DNA of 64,000 nucleotides, taken from NCBI GenBank assembly GCA_014155875.1, contig JACEFZ010027087.1, forward strand, positions 87,501 to 151,500. Reading direction: 5' to 3'. Shown in pieces: positions 25,531-35,959 of this stretch. A model generated the notes under the pieces. That model had not been told where the DNA came from. It saw only the letters and a list, made by a program, of their open reading frames with translations, and did not search any database. This DNA comes from Cepaea nemoralis. Its lineage: Eukaryota; Mollusca; Gastropoda; Stylommatophora; Helicidae. The position numbers and the translations under genes were made by a program. How positions within the stretch are numbered: the first letter of the stretch is position 1; every line of letters starts with the position of its first letter.

Positions 25531-26739
25531 CTTCTTCTTCTTCTTCTTCTTCTTTCGTTCGCCTGAAATATGCTTATAACTGCAATGTTGTCTCTTGTAT
25601 GAATCCTACTGTCTTTTTTAGTTCATTCAGCGGTCCATAGAGTTTTATCTTCCACTGTTGTCTCTCTAGGCCAGATGGTTCGCCTGGATATGTTGTAGTT
25701 TGGGTAATCCTGGAGTATGTGCTCTGCTGTCTGCGACGCCAAACCACATGTGCACATGGCTGAGTCACCAATCTTGAATTTTGTATACATGTGGTTGCGT
25801 AATCTATTGTGTCCTGTTCTGAGGCGCAGAAGAATGACCTGTTCTGTTCTGTCCATAACGTGGTAGTCGTCTTGAGTAAGGTTTGGTGGCCTTCTGACTG
25901 ATTTGATCATTCTTTTTCTTTTGGTGGTATGTAATAGGCACATCAGGTTGTTCTTCTTTTGCTCCTTCCTTAGCCAATCGATCAGCTCTGTCGTTTCCGG
26001 GGACTCCACAGTGGGATGGTATCCACTGTATGGTGATTTTACGCGGACTGCTAAGTTCAGAAAGTAGTGTCCTCAGAACTGGCAATTTCCCAGACAGGAG
26101 CGCCTCTATTACGGATTTTGCATCTGTCAATATCACCACAGGTTGTGTACCATGGCTGGTATTTTGTAATTTCTCTGTGGCTATCTTGATTGCCTCAATT
26201 TCAGCATCATAGTTATGGCAGTACTTTAGTGTTGGAATTCTGGCCGTGTCCTCTAGTATTATTTGGGTATTCTATGTACACTCCCGCTCCTCCATTTCGA
26301 ACAGCATTTTGTGCTGATCCCATCATGTGTAACTCGGATCCATAGTCCTGTGGGTATTCGTCATCAAGGAAGCTGAGAGTGGCTGTTCAGCGCTGTACAC
26401 TGTTCTGTTCTTCCTTGTCAAATATTCCTCTCACTTTTGACTGGATTTGTAGCGATATTCTATGTTCATCTTTCCACGGCGTTCGCTCTGGAATGGTTGT
26501 CAGGGGGATACCAACTGTGGGAAGATCGATGGTTTCTCTGCAGAGTTGTTTGGCCTGGTGGATGAAACTACTTTCTTTTCAACCGCCGCCATAGCTAAGT
26601 TTTCAAATCGGTTCTTCATAGGGTTGGCCTGGCAAGCTGAAGAAACTTTTCTGCTTGTATGAGTGTTTTTGTATCTCTGCGTTCACTTAAAGCTTGTGTC
26701 CTCCCCATTTTCTCCACTGCTACTATAGGGGTTGATCTC
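25531..26739 (-). mobile_element. RNase H-bearing LINE 3' fragment inserted in hAT copy 2
   Basis: The insert is flanked by ATCACTA at 25524-25530 and 26740-26746; hAT copy 1 has a single ATCACTA at this place. It begins at the left with (CTT)n at about 25531-25552, which on the coding strand is a 3' (GAA)n tail, and then carries RNase H and a Cys/His C-terminal segment on the minus strand. The RT and endonuclease are missing, so it is 5'-truncated. Confidence 0.88.
25623..26400 (-). pseudogene. LINE RNase H domain and C-terminal CCHC-like region, broken
   Basis: Reading from about 26300 leftwards, the frame gives NGGAGVYIEYPN, then YDAEIEAIKIATEKL, VVILTDAKSVIEALLSGKLP and IQWIPSHCGVPGNDRADRLA. 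These are the ordered RNase H blocks with the acidic Glu and Asp residues and the WIPSHxGVxGNDxAD motif. After a frameshift near 25950 the sequence continues LLRLRTGHNRLRNHMYTKFK and MCTCGLASQTAEHIL, the Cys/His ending typical of Jockey/I-type LINEs. Such RNase H removes the RNA template during reverse transcription. Frameshifts make this copy inactive. Confidence 0.85.
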
Positions 26740-27186
26740 ATCACTAAAACAAGCTCTGGTAGTATTCATTCAAAATGTTATAAAGTAGCACATTATAATT
26801 TATTATTATCACTGAATATTAGAATGACGTTTATTCCAGATCTGCCAAATCCCAGTCAAACAACTCTTCTTCAGTTTCTGTAGCTATTTCATGCTGTGTT
26901 TGCTCCTGCGATGATGAAGATGAGGAGGATGATTGAAAGAAACATGTATATGCCTCCTGGATCCAATTTTTTCGCAGAATATCCTTAGGTAGTTTATAAT
27001 CATGACAGCATTTGGGCCCTATCTTTTCATTCCATATCTAATAGTGAAAACAGCTGTCAACTCTTGATGCTCAGTCTGTTCCGCAAGTAAGATTTTATAA
27101 CTCCCATCTGACTGAAAATACGCTCCACGTCCGCATTAGAATGAGGTAAAATGAGCACAGTTAAAGCTAAATTTGTAAGATCTTGG
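26740..27186 (-). pseudogene. hAT copy 2: 3' UTR and transposase C-terminal part
   Basis: The sequence matches 22150-22600 of copy 1 almost base for base, covering the acidic tail, the Ser-rich stretch and the ERIFSQMGVIKS region. A small insertion (TTGGGCCCTATC versus TTGCCATATC) and a missing base break the frame. Confidence 0.85.
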
Positions 27187-27320
27187 TGTCGTGTCTTACT
27201 TTAAAGTGTCGTCCCTGGAGTGAGGGGAGTCAACACCCACATTATAATTTTTTCCCCTTATCAATATCCTGGAGAATCCACCAGCTTCCATCCAACACAC
27301 TCCTTCGGTTCATGGACACC

Positions 27321-27327
<7 letters not shown>

Positions 27328-27365
<38 letters not shown>

Positions 27366-27370
27366 ATCTC

Positions 27371-27441
<71 letters not shown>
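27328..27441. repeat. (CT)n microsatellite inside element E1
   Basis: A CT run with occasional TT or CATC interruptions. The other copy of the element lacks it, so it expanded after the copies separated. Confidence 0.95.
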
Positions 27442-27447
<6 letters not shown>

Positions 27448-28415
27448 GTACTATGCCCCCTCTCATACTTCCCCAACGCAACATATTCAACAACTCTTGC
27501 TTCTAAAAATTAATAAAGATTAATTTATTAAAAGAAAAGTGTAACGTATATGAGACGTGTATGCGAAGAAAATGTGTGTCGTGTATTCTAATGTAAGTGT
27601 ATAGGTCAGACCACAAAGTTCATGATCAGAGTCCATTCATCATGGCAAGGACTACACGACACCACAAGAATCAGCACAATAGGACCTCAATAAATGCCGA
27701 GTCCTTCCCTCTAGACATGTCCTCCTCCAGGAGCTCTGATGACCATGAGATCTGATTCCCATTCAAATCTACAGTCCGGAAAGGAAACTATTTTATTCCT
27801 ATAAAAAACTGTTCCTAATAGTTTGTAGAAAACGAGTCCTCAAAATTTCCTGCGCAGTGAAAATAATGAAACACTGTCCCATGAACATGACGTTTTCCTT
27901 CTTGCGAATTTTCTACAGTTCTCACTCTAAAACAGTCATTGTATTGCTCTAGTAATACGTGGGCCGAACATCCATCACCACGGTGGGTTCACGAATGGTA
28001 TGACTCAAAACTAATTACTATGTTGCGGTCCACAGGTAGTGTGTAATCTTCTTTGTAATGTTATCAGTATTTATCATGTGGGATACTTATACCATTCAGC
28101 TCACCGAGCAATGTTTATCAACTTCTTCTAGCATGCCATTGAGAAAGTTGCCGGCCAATTTTCCTGCCCCAAAAATTTCCGGTATCTGATTTTTCAAATG
28201 GTTCTGTGTTCTTAAAACCCAACCAGAGGGAACCTGTAAAATATATAATACAACTGGTGATAGCCCTCCCCGTCACTGATCTTTATTAGATGATCGTGGG
28301 CCATCGGCCTCGCTCAGAAAAATACAGTGAACCTAACTCTGTCAGGGACAGATGAACTGAACACATAGGTTTTCATCAGGCCAAAACAAGAAGAAAAAAA
28401 AACACAGCGTGCGGA

Positions 28416-28464
28416 CCCCCCCCCCCCCCCCCCCCTCCCCCCCCCCCCCCCCCCCCCCCCCCCC
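28416..28464. repeat. poly-C tract, 49 bases with one T
   Basis: A near-pure C homopolymer lies within element E1. Its length is likely imprecise in any assembly. Confidence 0.9.
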
Positions 28465-29133
28465 ACCAGGGAGCACCCACTGGAAGATCCCAATTATCCC
28501 CCATTACTAAATTCTCAACTAGTAGAGCTTATCAACACTACACTACTCTATTTTTCAACTAACAGAGCTAATTATCACTTCACCTACTCTAGCTAGTTTC
28601 AACCATGCTACTGCCTAAATTAATTAGGACTAATTATACAATAAGAACTACCTTAGGCAACACCGCAGTTCTATCAAATCACATCTACATTTGCCATGAC
28701 AGGCACGTGTAGAATTAAATCCACTTAATTCGCACACGGTAGACATTATTCCAATCCATAACTGCAGTGCCAAAGCACGTCCGCCTAAATCAACTGTTTG
28801 AGGTACACTGTCTCCCCCAATCATGTTTTTTTCCAAACAGCTTTGAATTGTTCACGTGACGTTGTTGATGTCCTGCAGGTGTCCCAATGTTCCCAATAAC
28901 AAGCCCACAACTTTCTGTCATAAGGTGACAAGCAAAGCCGCCATTTAGTTTGATGTCGGGAAATTCTAAATGACAGACAGGACTGTTTTATCTCCCGAGC
29001 CGGGCACTTCTGCTTGGATCCGACTTGTTTTTACTGTATTGTTAAAAAAAACAATTGTGGCCTTGCAAACATGCAGTTAATCAGATTGCCTGTATTATCC
29101 TCAACTGGTTTATCCACGGTGATTTTCATGACA

Positions 29134-31316
29134 CTTGGAAAGGATTTTCACCAGTTGCATCCCTGTATGAGGCTATCTCTGCCCACAGTCCAAGTGTGTC
29201 AGAGGTCTGTGTCCACTGCATATGATGAAGTTTTCTCCACTGGAAATCGATGCGGGTGAGAGTAGCTGCATCTTCTACAAACAATTTAGCAAAATCCAAT
29301 ATACAGGGCTTCATTGGCTGTAGACATTCACTTCCACTAATACATGACATGGACTGCAACACTAGAACGTTATCGGGTGTACGTAAATGCAGCTGTGTCA
29401 ATAGCTCTATTAAAAACTGGATGCACCTTCCAAGAATTTCTTTCTCATCGGGAAACTTGTAGTCTGCTATTTCTTTCTCAAACTCATAACCTAGATTGGG
29501 ATTAGGATCTAACTAATCTGGAATAGCATCACTTTCTGTTATTACTTTTCCAGGAATAGCAATCTTTGAACTGATAGAATCAATGAGCTGGACAAGATCG
29601 CTGAGTAGTTTTGTTGGATCCTGTATATCTGCTCGAATTTCTTATTCACACTTTGAACTTCTCCGAGAATATGCTTGAGAAATATGAGATACACATAGTT
29701 TTTCATGTCGCTAAACATAGAATGTAGAAGTTCTGCTGTATAACAGCGCTCGTTGAGTCTTGCTACATCAAAATGAGTTCTGAGATCGACCCACTTCTGC
29801 ATATTCTGACAATGGCAGACTGAATGGACATCCATCGTGTCTGGCTTAATTGAACAATCTTCAGCGGATGTTGTTCATCATTTATTGAAGCAAATAGCTC
29901 CCTGTACTTTGATTGACGAAGACTTGAGTGAGAAAACCAGTTATATGTTTCTCTAATCATGAACTCTGTGTTCCTGGGCAGACAAGCAACTGCAGCCTGT
30001 GACACTGCCAGCTGACGGGAATGACATACACGCCCAATTAGTACCAGATGAGGAACTTCGGATTTTAATTGTGTATATGCTCCATTGTCTACACCTGTCA
30101 TGACAGACGCATTGTCAGTGCAGAGTGCAAATAATCTTTGCAACTCAAGTCCTTTCTTGTTTTAACAATCTTTTAACGCATTGCATATTGCCTGTGCGTT
30201 GCAGTCACTCAGTTCAACTAAATCTAAGTAAGTAACCACAAACTCAAACTCATAACCTAGATTGGGATTAGGATCTAACTAATCTGGAATAGCATCACTT
30301 TCTGTTATTATTTTTCCAGGAATAGCAATCTTTGAACTGATAGATTCAATGAGCTGGACAAGATCGCTGAGTAGTTTTGTTGGATCCTGTATATCTGCTC
30401 GAATTTCTTATTCACACTTTGAACTTCTCCGAGAATATGCTTGAGAAATATGAGATACACATAGTTTTTCATGTCGCTAAACATAGAATGTAGAAGTTCT
30501 GCTGTATAACAGCGCTCGTTGAGTCTTGCTACATCAAAATGAGTTCTGAGATCGACCCACTGCTGCAATATTCTGACAATGGCAGACTGAATGGACATCC
30601 ATCGTGTCTGGCTTAATTGAACAATCTTCAGCGGATGTTGTTAATCATTTATTGAAGCAAAAAGCTCCCTGTACTTTGCTTGACGAAGACTTGAGTGAGA
30701 AAACCAGTTATATGTTTCTCTAATCATGAACTCTGTGTTCCTGGGCAGACAAGCAACTGCAGCCTGTGACACTGCCAGCTGAAGGGAATGACATACACGC
30801 CCAATTAGTACCAGATGAGGAACTTCGGATTTTAATTGTGTATATACTCCATTGTCTACACCTGTCATGACAGACGCATTGTCAGTGCAGAGTGCAAATA
30901 GTCTTTGCAACTCAAGTCCTTTCTTGTTTTAACAATCTTTTAACGCATTGCATATTGCCTGTGCGTTGCAGTCACTCAGTTCAACTAAATCTAAGTAAGT
31001 AACCACAAACTGCTTTCTTGTCTCTGAATAGTACCTAATAGCTACTCCAAGTAGCTTAGTTTCAGAAATGTCATTGTTCTCATCAATCAATAAGCTGTAT
31101 TTACTTTTGCCAATATCAGCTGTCAAGTCTGTTGTGCAATATGGTGCAAGTACATTTGAAATAACTGCTCTGCACTTAATTCTCCTAAGCTTACAGTTCT
31201 TGCAACCTTTGCTGTCACCAAAGTGTACCTTGCAGAGTTCACTTAAATTGTCAACAACGCGAAGTGAACAATGGCCAGCTATGAAGAAAGACATGCATCC
31301 TTCTGTTTCTTTGACA
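29134..31316 (-). pseudogene. hAT copy 2 transposase, central part, with internal tandem duplication
   Basis: On the minus strand, 31294-30929 reads SLLIDENNDISETKLLGVAI (first catalytic block). 30910-30641 reads LFALCTDNASVMTGVDNGVY and LIGRVCHSLQLAVSQAA, and 30598-30308 continues from an SQTRWMS motif with a long helical region. The same segment is then repeated at 30143-29542, and 29401-29126 leads to the C-terminal part. CTDNASVMTG and CHSLQLA are hallmark hAT catalytic-region motifs. Several frame breaks and the duplication destroy the ORF. Confidence 0.88.
29481..31012. repeat. 766-bp direct tandem duplication within hAT copy 2
   Basis: AACTCATAACCTAGATTGGG occurs at 29481 and 30247, and TCTTTGCAACTCAAGTCC at 30135 and 30902. 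Between these landmarks the two copies are nearly identical, with about a dozen differences. Copy 1 ends AAGTAAGTAACCACA and joins directly to the start of copy 2. Confidence 0.92.
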
Positions 31317-31388
31317 AGAAGCTAGGCTACAACACTTTACTTTTGCACACCAGCCCTTCATCCCCACGTCCGTTAAATCTCCACCGCT

Positions 31389-32123
31389 ATGCCTCCCACT
31401 CATCCACCTCAGTTATTTCAACAATTGAGATTATATGTCATTTTCTGCTTTAGTCTCTTACCAACAGATATCAAAATCACAGCCACCGACTTGGCTCTTA
31501 ACATCTACAAAAAGACCCGCACCACATGCCATTTTAATTTCCTCAAGAACTGCCTACGGCTTCATATCACCCCACGTGGCTTCATCTCTAGATTTCACCC
31601 ATCGGCAGGCACTCTCGATGACAGTTGTAGTAGACGTCTATCTAAAGTTGAGTTTAAATGTGCTACTCTTCGCATGCGATGCATTGCCAACAACCACGCG
31701 CGACAACTGTCTGACTTCAGCTCGAATATAACTATCCTCGATCAGCGTCTTAGACAACTTACCTCGAGTAATTATTTCTTGTATTGTGTTATACGGTGTA
31801 TCATCAATAGCACTAACCACCATCTATACAAGTGTCTTTCCGCGGCCAAAAACGCCAAGCTAGCCAAACTCCGTGCCCCTACCTCCACTCCCTCCTCGCC
31901 CCCTCTCCCACCCCAACTTACCACTGGCTCCGATAACCTAGTTGTGTGCATACCTCCCGACCTTCCACTATCGACATCTGAGAAATCGGTCCTCAGCAAA
32001 GGGCTCAGGTTCATACCGCTACGTCCCTGTGGTGATAGATACGCATTACTGCAGGACGTTCATCGGTTCCATCGCACTCTCAGGCTACAATATCACTTCA
32101 GAAATCAACCTCATAAGCGATAA
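31389..32123 (+). pseudogene. Penelope-like element N-terminal ORF segment
   Basis: This 244-codon frame begins MPPTHPPQLFQQLRLYVIFC and is basic, with a Pro/Ser-rich stretch (APTSTPSSPPLPPQLTTG) near residue 185. It reads into the sequence that precedes the RT, but a frame change near 32100 separates it. No catalytic motif is expected in this part. A start further upstream cannot be excluded because the element begins only 72 bases before. Confidence 0.6.
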
Positions 32124-32192
32124 CTCTTCGGATCCTACCGACCATTTCTCTCACCATCTCCAAACGCAGGTCTGCTTGGGTTCCCAATCCAG

Positions 32193-32878
32193 GGGCATCT
32201 AAGGCCCTCGATTTATACATCGACAAAACACTTTACGACATCCAAACACTGAAATTTAAGCCACTACGATATTCCAACCTCACCGCGGATGAACAACGGG
32301 CACTTACACAGTTGAAACGCCGTGATGACATAGTTATCAAACCTGCCGATAAGGGAGGGGCGCTAGTGGTTTGGAGGAAAGACTTATGTATACAGGAAGG
32401 CAACAAGCAACTGGGCGATGCCACCTTCTACAGACCAAGGATACAAGATGGGACAGTCAGAAACAACACCCAGGTCAAAAGCGTGACTAACGCCATTATC
32501 CTGCAAGGTCTTTTACCCAGCTCCGCCACCTCGTTGATCATCCACGATAGCTGCTTGGGCAAACCCGCCTTTAATATGCTGCCTAAGACACACAAACCTG
32601 GTAACCCAGGCAGACCTATCATCTCGACCTGCTCTTGCCCTACAGAACGGATTTCAGAGTTTCTAGACAGCATGTTTCAGCCGTTGGTTGCCAGCCTCCC
32701 TTCGTATATCAAAGACACCAACCACGCTATCTCCATCTTCGATTCCATCAGTTTCACTAACCCTTCTCAGTATCACATCTTCACTTTAGATGTGACTTCA
32801 CTCTACACTTCCATTCCTCACTCTGACGGCCTTAAAGCCTTAGATTTTTCTTGGAGAAAAGGCTTAATCCCTCGATAG
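32193..32878 (+). pseudogene. Penelope-like RT, N-terminal half
   Basis: The frame includes RDDIVIKPADKGGALVVWRK, a conserved block near the start of Penelope-type reverse transcriptases, then FNMLPKTHKPGNPGRPIIST and YHIFTLDVTSLYTSIPHSDG. The last block carries the first catalytic Asp (the LDVxSLYTxIPHxxG signature of this RT class). The frame stops at 32878, directly before the segment beginning at 32931. Confidence 0.85.
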
Positions 32879-32930
32879 CCACTGGACCATTACTGCGTCT
32901 TGCGGAGTTAGTCCTCAACCGTCAACTCGT

Positions 32931-34142
32931 TTGAGTTCAATGGGGACTACTTCGACCAGATCATGCGGTGTGGCCATGGGTACTAAGATGGGTCCCAGTT
33001 ATGCCTGCCTCTTCATGGGCTATCTGGAGCACCAGGTATGGAGTCAGTACACAGGTAGGCTCCCGGAGCTCTACAGGAGGTACATTGACGACTGCTTTGG
33101 TGTCTCGGACATGCCCTTGCCTGACCTACAGAACTTCATTGCCTTTTTTTCAGACTTCCATCCCAGCATCAAACTTACCTCCACCATTTCTTCGTCGGCT
33201 GTCAATTTCTTAGACCTCACAGTCTCTTTAGGTTCCGCTGGTCTATGCACGACGGTTTATTATAAACCAACTGACTCGCACTCATTCCTTCTCTATACCT
33301 CCTCCCACCCTCCCTCGTGCAAACGTTCTATTCCTTTCTCCCAACTGTTACGTCTCCGACGACTTTGCCAAGATAACAACGACTTCCATCAAAAAGCCCA
33401 CGAGATGCTTGATTTCTTTCGCCTTCGTGGCTATCCTGATAATGTTCTATCTACAGCTCTTCACCGCTGCCAGTCTATCAGTCGCACTGAGGCTCTCTCC
33501 TCCAGACCGAAACCACGAAACAATAGACCTGTCCTCTCACTTACTTATCATCCCCACAATATTGCTGCCAAGAATATCCTTTTTAAACATCTATCCATTC
33601 TCCGGGCGGAATCGTCCACTCGTGATGTCTTCTCAGAGGCTCCTCTAGTGGCATATAAGCGGGATCGTAACCTCAGAGATGTGCTGGTCCATAGCAGGCT
33701 ACCCCAACCTCACCAGTCTCTTCCTGGCACGGTGGCGTGTCTTCGATCGGTTTGCAAGACCTGTCCATACGTACTTCAAACCCAGAGTCTGACATTCCCT
33801 AAGACGACCTTCCACATCCGTGAGGGTTTCTCATGCATCAGTCGCAACGTCATCTATGCGATTACCTGCACACGTTGCGACATGAGATATGTCGGTGAGA
33901 CAGGATTACGTCTTGGGGACAGATTTCGACAACATCTTTCTGACATCACCAGCGGCGCCCAGAAACCAGTATCCATACATTTCAACAGTCCTGACCACCA
34001 TGGCGTAGCCGACATACAGGTCACGGCCATCAAATCATGCGCATCCCACGAACGGGATCGGAAGACATTGGAACACCGTCTCATCTTCCAGTTGGGCACA
34101 CTCTCCCCTCACGGCCTTAATGTCCAACACAGCTTCATTTAA
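32931..34142 (+). pseudogene. Penelope-like RT C-terminal half plus GIY-YIG nuclease
   Basis: The 403-codon frame has GVAMGTKMGPSYACLFMGYL near residue 14 and the catalytic box YRRYIDDCFGV near residue 49. A thumb and linker region follows to about residue 290. From about residue 310 VIYAITCTRCDMRYVGETGL then RLGDRFRQHLSDI matches the GIY-YIG fold (the paired Tyr motifs and the catalytic Arg), with a downstream Glu in RKTLEHRLI. RT plus GIY-YIG on one protein is diagnostic of endonuclease-bearing Penelope-like elements. Separation from the N-terminal half by a frameshift makes this copy inactive as read. Confidence 0.9.
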
Positions 34143-34631
34143 CTTCCCACCCCACCCCTCCCACCCCTAGCTTACAGTCCACCATCTGGGTACGTGCAGA
34201 TCCTTTGTATGACATCACTAGTCAACTCTCTTGGCGGATTTACGTTCGGTGTTTTGCCATCATTTTCTGAACGACCGCCACTCATGCCTCTCTGTGTGTA
34301 CTAACACTATATAGGTTTCCACAGCGGTGTTTCGAGCGCTTAACGATAATTGCTAATTGTCATCTGCGTCCGTAACATCTTTGCCGGTCTCTAATTTCAC
34401 TTTTCCGCACACATGGGCTGCGTCTCTACCCCACTCCCTTCCCGCTTGACCTTTGACCCGTGTACCATACATCCGGTCTATTGATCCACTGGCGCCCTAC
34501 GTGTGTCAGACCTTCCAAGCTAGGACACAGTATTCAGATGAGTACATTTAATTTTAATTAGTTTAATAGTTTAATATTGTCATAGTGTGTTTCATGTAGT
34601 TTTGTGTTGGTTTGTATTTGTTTGTCCTGTG

Positions 34632-34657
34632 CTGACGAAGGCTTTGGCCGCAACGTC
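34632..34657 (+). ncRNA. hammerhead-ribozyme-like core (degenerate)
   Basis: CTGACGA (34632-34638) fits the hammerhead CUGANGA box. A short stem GGC-TTTG-GCC follows, then GCAA where the canonical core has GAAA, then CGTC. Penelope-like elements are known to carry hammerheads in their terminal repeats. Stem I is not evident by eye and one core base differs, so this may be an inactive relic. Confidence 0.4.
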
Positions 34658-34743
34658 AAATTTGTCTCTTGTAGTCGTGTTTTAGTAAAGCTCACAATCT
34701 ACTTCTCGTTTATTTGGGTGATTCATTCATTGTTTCTTTGACA

Positions 34744-34879
34744 TCATCTTTCAGTTTGTCAAATGCAATTGTTGTTTGCCATTGTGTACTGAATGGTTGT
34801 TTGGCTTTCTGATGTTTCGTTGTATTCTTGTGCTTCTCAGTATCATTTAACCTATATCATAATATATCATCAATATCAT
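34744..34879 (-). pseudogene. hAT copy 2 transposase, upstream coding fragment
   Basis: On the minus strand this reads NIRKPNNHSVHNGKQQLHLT, then a stop and KMMSKK. It joins the sequence interrupted by the Penelope-like element to the N-terminal exon-like piece at 35.5 kb. Confidence 0.55.
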
Positions 34880-35180
34880 TTTGTGTGTGGTTTTGGGATG
34901 TGTGTTTTGCTGGGTAGTTGCGAGTGTGTGGGTGGGTGGTGGAGAATATGTGGGTGGGTGTGTGCGTGTCGGTTATGGGATGGGTGGGGGATGTATGTGT
35001 GGGTTGGAAAATGTGTGTGGGTGGGGGATGAGTGGGTTTGTGGTGGCATGTATGTTTGCCTGAGTCTGTGTGAGTGCGTAGAGGTATGTGTGGGTGGGTG
35101 TGAGTGTGGTGGGTGGGGGATGTGTGGTTGTCTGAGGGATGTGTGTGTGGCTGCGGGGTGTGAGGGTGGATGGGAGATGT
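34880..35180. repeat. G-rich GTGGG tract within hAT copy 2
   Basis: Runs of GGG separated by short T/GT spacers. It resembles the tracts at 21713-21898 and 35972-36340 and, like the latter, is followed by ATGTGTCTCAYRACATTGTAA and the LINE-tail module. Confidence 0.85.
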
Positions 35181-35452
35181 GTCTCACAACATTGTAATAT
35201 GCACTGTTTGTGTTTACAACTTTCATTTGACAATGTTTCTTTTCCCATGTGAATGTACCATGCGTAATATGCATTTTTTATGTTTACAACATCCATTTGA
35301 CAATGTTTTCTTTTCCCTATGTAAATGTAACATGCACATTTGTTGAATGAAAGATGAGTGATCGAAAGGGCCGATGTAAGACGGGCCTGCGTGCCCAATT
35401 TGTTACCCTTTTAAAATAAAGTTTGTTTGTTCGTTCGTTCGTTCGTTCGTTA
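35181..35452 (+). mobile_element. LINE/SINE 3' tail module with (TTCG)n end
   Basis: The segment contains a tandemly repeated about 80-bp piece (TGTTTACAAC..CCATTTGACAATGTTT) and then GTAAGACGGGCCTGCGTGCC followed by CAATTTGTTACCC..AAAATAAAG and (TTCG)n. The GCGTGCCCAATTT module and AAAATAAAG end match 8443-8500 (minus) and 36430-36560, so this is a 3' end of the same retroposon family. Confidence 0.75.
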
Positions 35453-35454
35453 AC

Positions 35455-35592
35455 CTGGCTGCAATTGAACATTTGCAATATTTGCAAAAAACACTTAGTA
35501 TTATCCCCTTCTACTTTTAACAACCATTTTTGAAATCTCGTGTCACTGAGCCACTGTTCTCTGAAATGTTGACAATATTTCTTGCTCATGGT
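35455..35592 (-). pseudogene. hAT copy 2 transposase N-terminus
   Basis: The minus-strand frame reads MSKKYCQHFREQWLSDTRFQ then KWLLKVEGDNTKCF. This resembles the N-terminal segment of hAT transposases that precedes a Cys-x2-Cys finger. A shift in the next few bases is needed to read the second Cys pair. Confidence 0.65.
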
Positions 35593-35959
35593 GAAACACA
35601 AACAAGCTTAAATGAAAGGATAATGTAGACACCACAAAATTATGAACTCGATTACAAGCTAATGTATTGACATTTGGACTTGTCTGCAAGATGGCGTTCG
35701 CTTTCAGCTATATAGTATTAAAGGAAGTTAAATTAGTTTTATATTGTGCGGTAACGTAATAAGACTGTTTTACTCCCTAGCTTCAGTTCAAATTCGGCTT
35801 TTTAGTGTTCCCAAAATTATTTTTAAAGTAATGTTACCCACCCACAAAGAGCACTAAAAAATTTTGTGAGGCACCAAATTAGCGCGGCCGCGCTAAAAGC
35901 AAACATTTCGCACTAAATGACTTGTAAAAGCACTTAAATTTAGTGCGAAAAGCACTAAA
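35593..35959. other. hAT copy 2 5' untranslated and subterminal region
   Basis: There is no open frame of note. Repeated AGCACTAAA words lie between 35846 and 35960, a typical arrangement of subterminal transposase-binding motifs in hAT elements. GCGGCCGCGC near 35882 is GC-rich in AT-rich surroundings. Confidence 0.55.

Larger units (their letters stand above)
27187..29133. mobile_element. 1.95-kb non-coding element E1 with TGTC..GACA ends
   Basis: The element begins TGTCGTGTCTTAC and ends TTTTCATGACA. It is flanked by CTTGG (27182-27186 and 29134-29138), and hAT copy 1 has the undisrupted GATCTTGGAAAGG. No protein is seen. A second, partial copy lies at 39155-40684 on the other strand, sharing GTCCCTGGAGTG, CCCCAACRYAACATATTC and RCAGGCACGTGTA. 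TG..CA ends with a 5-bp duplication fit a solo LTR. The 7-bp imperfect inverted ends would also fit a small DNA element. It contains (CT)n at 27328-27441 and poly-C at 28416-28464. Confidence 0.75.
31317..34732 (+). mobile_element. Penelope-like element with GIY-YIG endonuclease
   Basis: The 3,416-bp insert is flanked by an 11-bp duplication, TTTCTTTGACA (31306-31316 and 34733-34743), splitting hAT sequence that is continuous in copy 1. Coding lies on the plus strand in three frame-shifted segments: an N-terminal region, a Penelope-type RT and a C-terminal GIY-YIG nuclease. About 590 bases of non-coding 3' sequence follow, including a hammerhead-like core at 34632-34657. No 5' repeat of the 3' region is visible. 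Confidence 0.9.
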
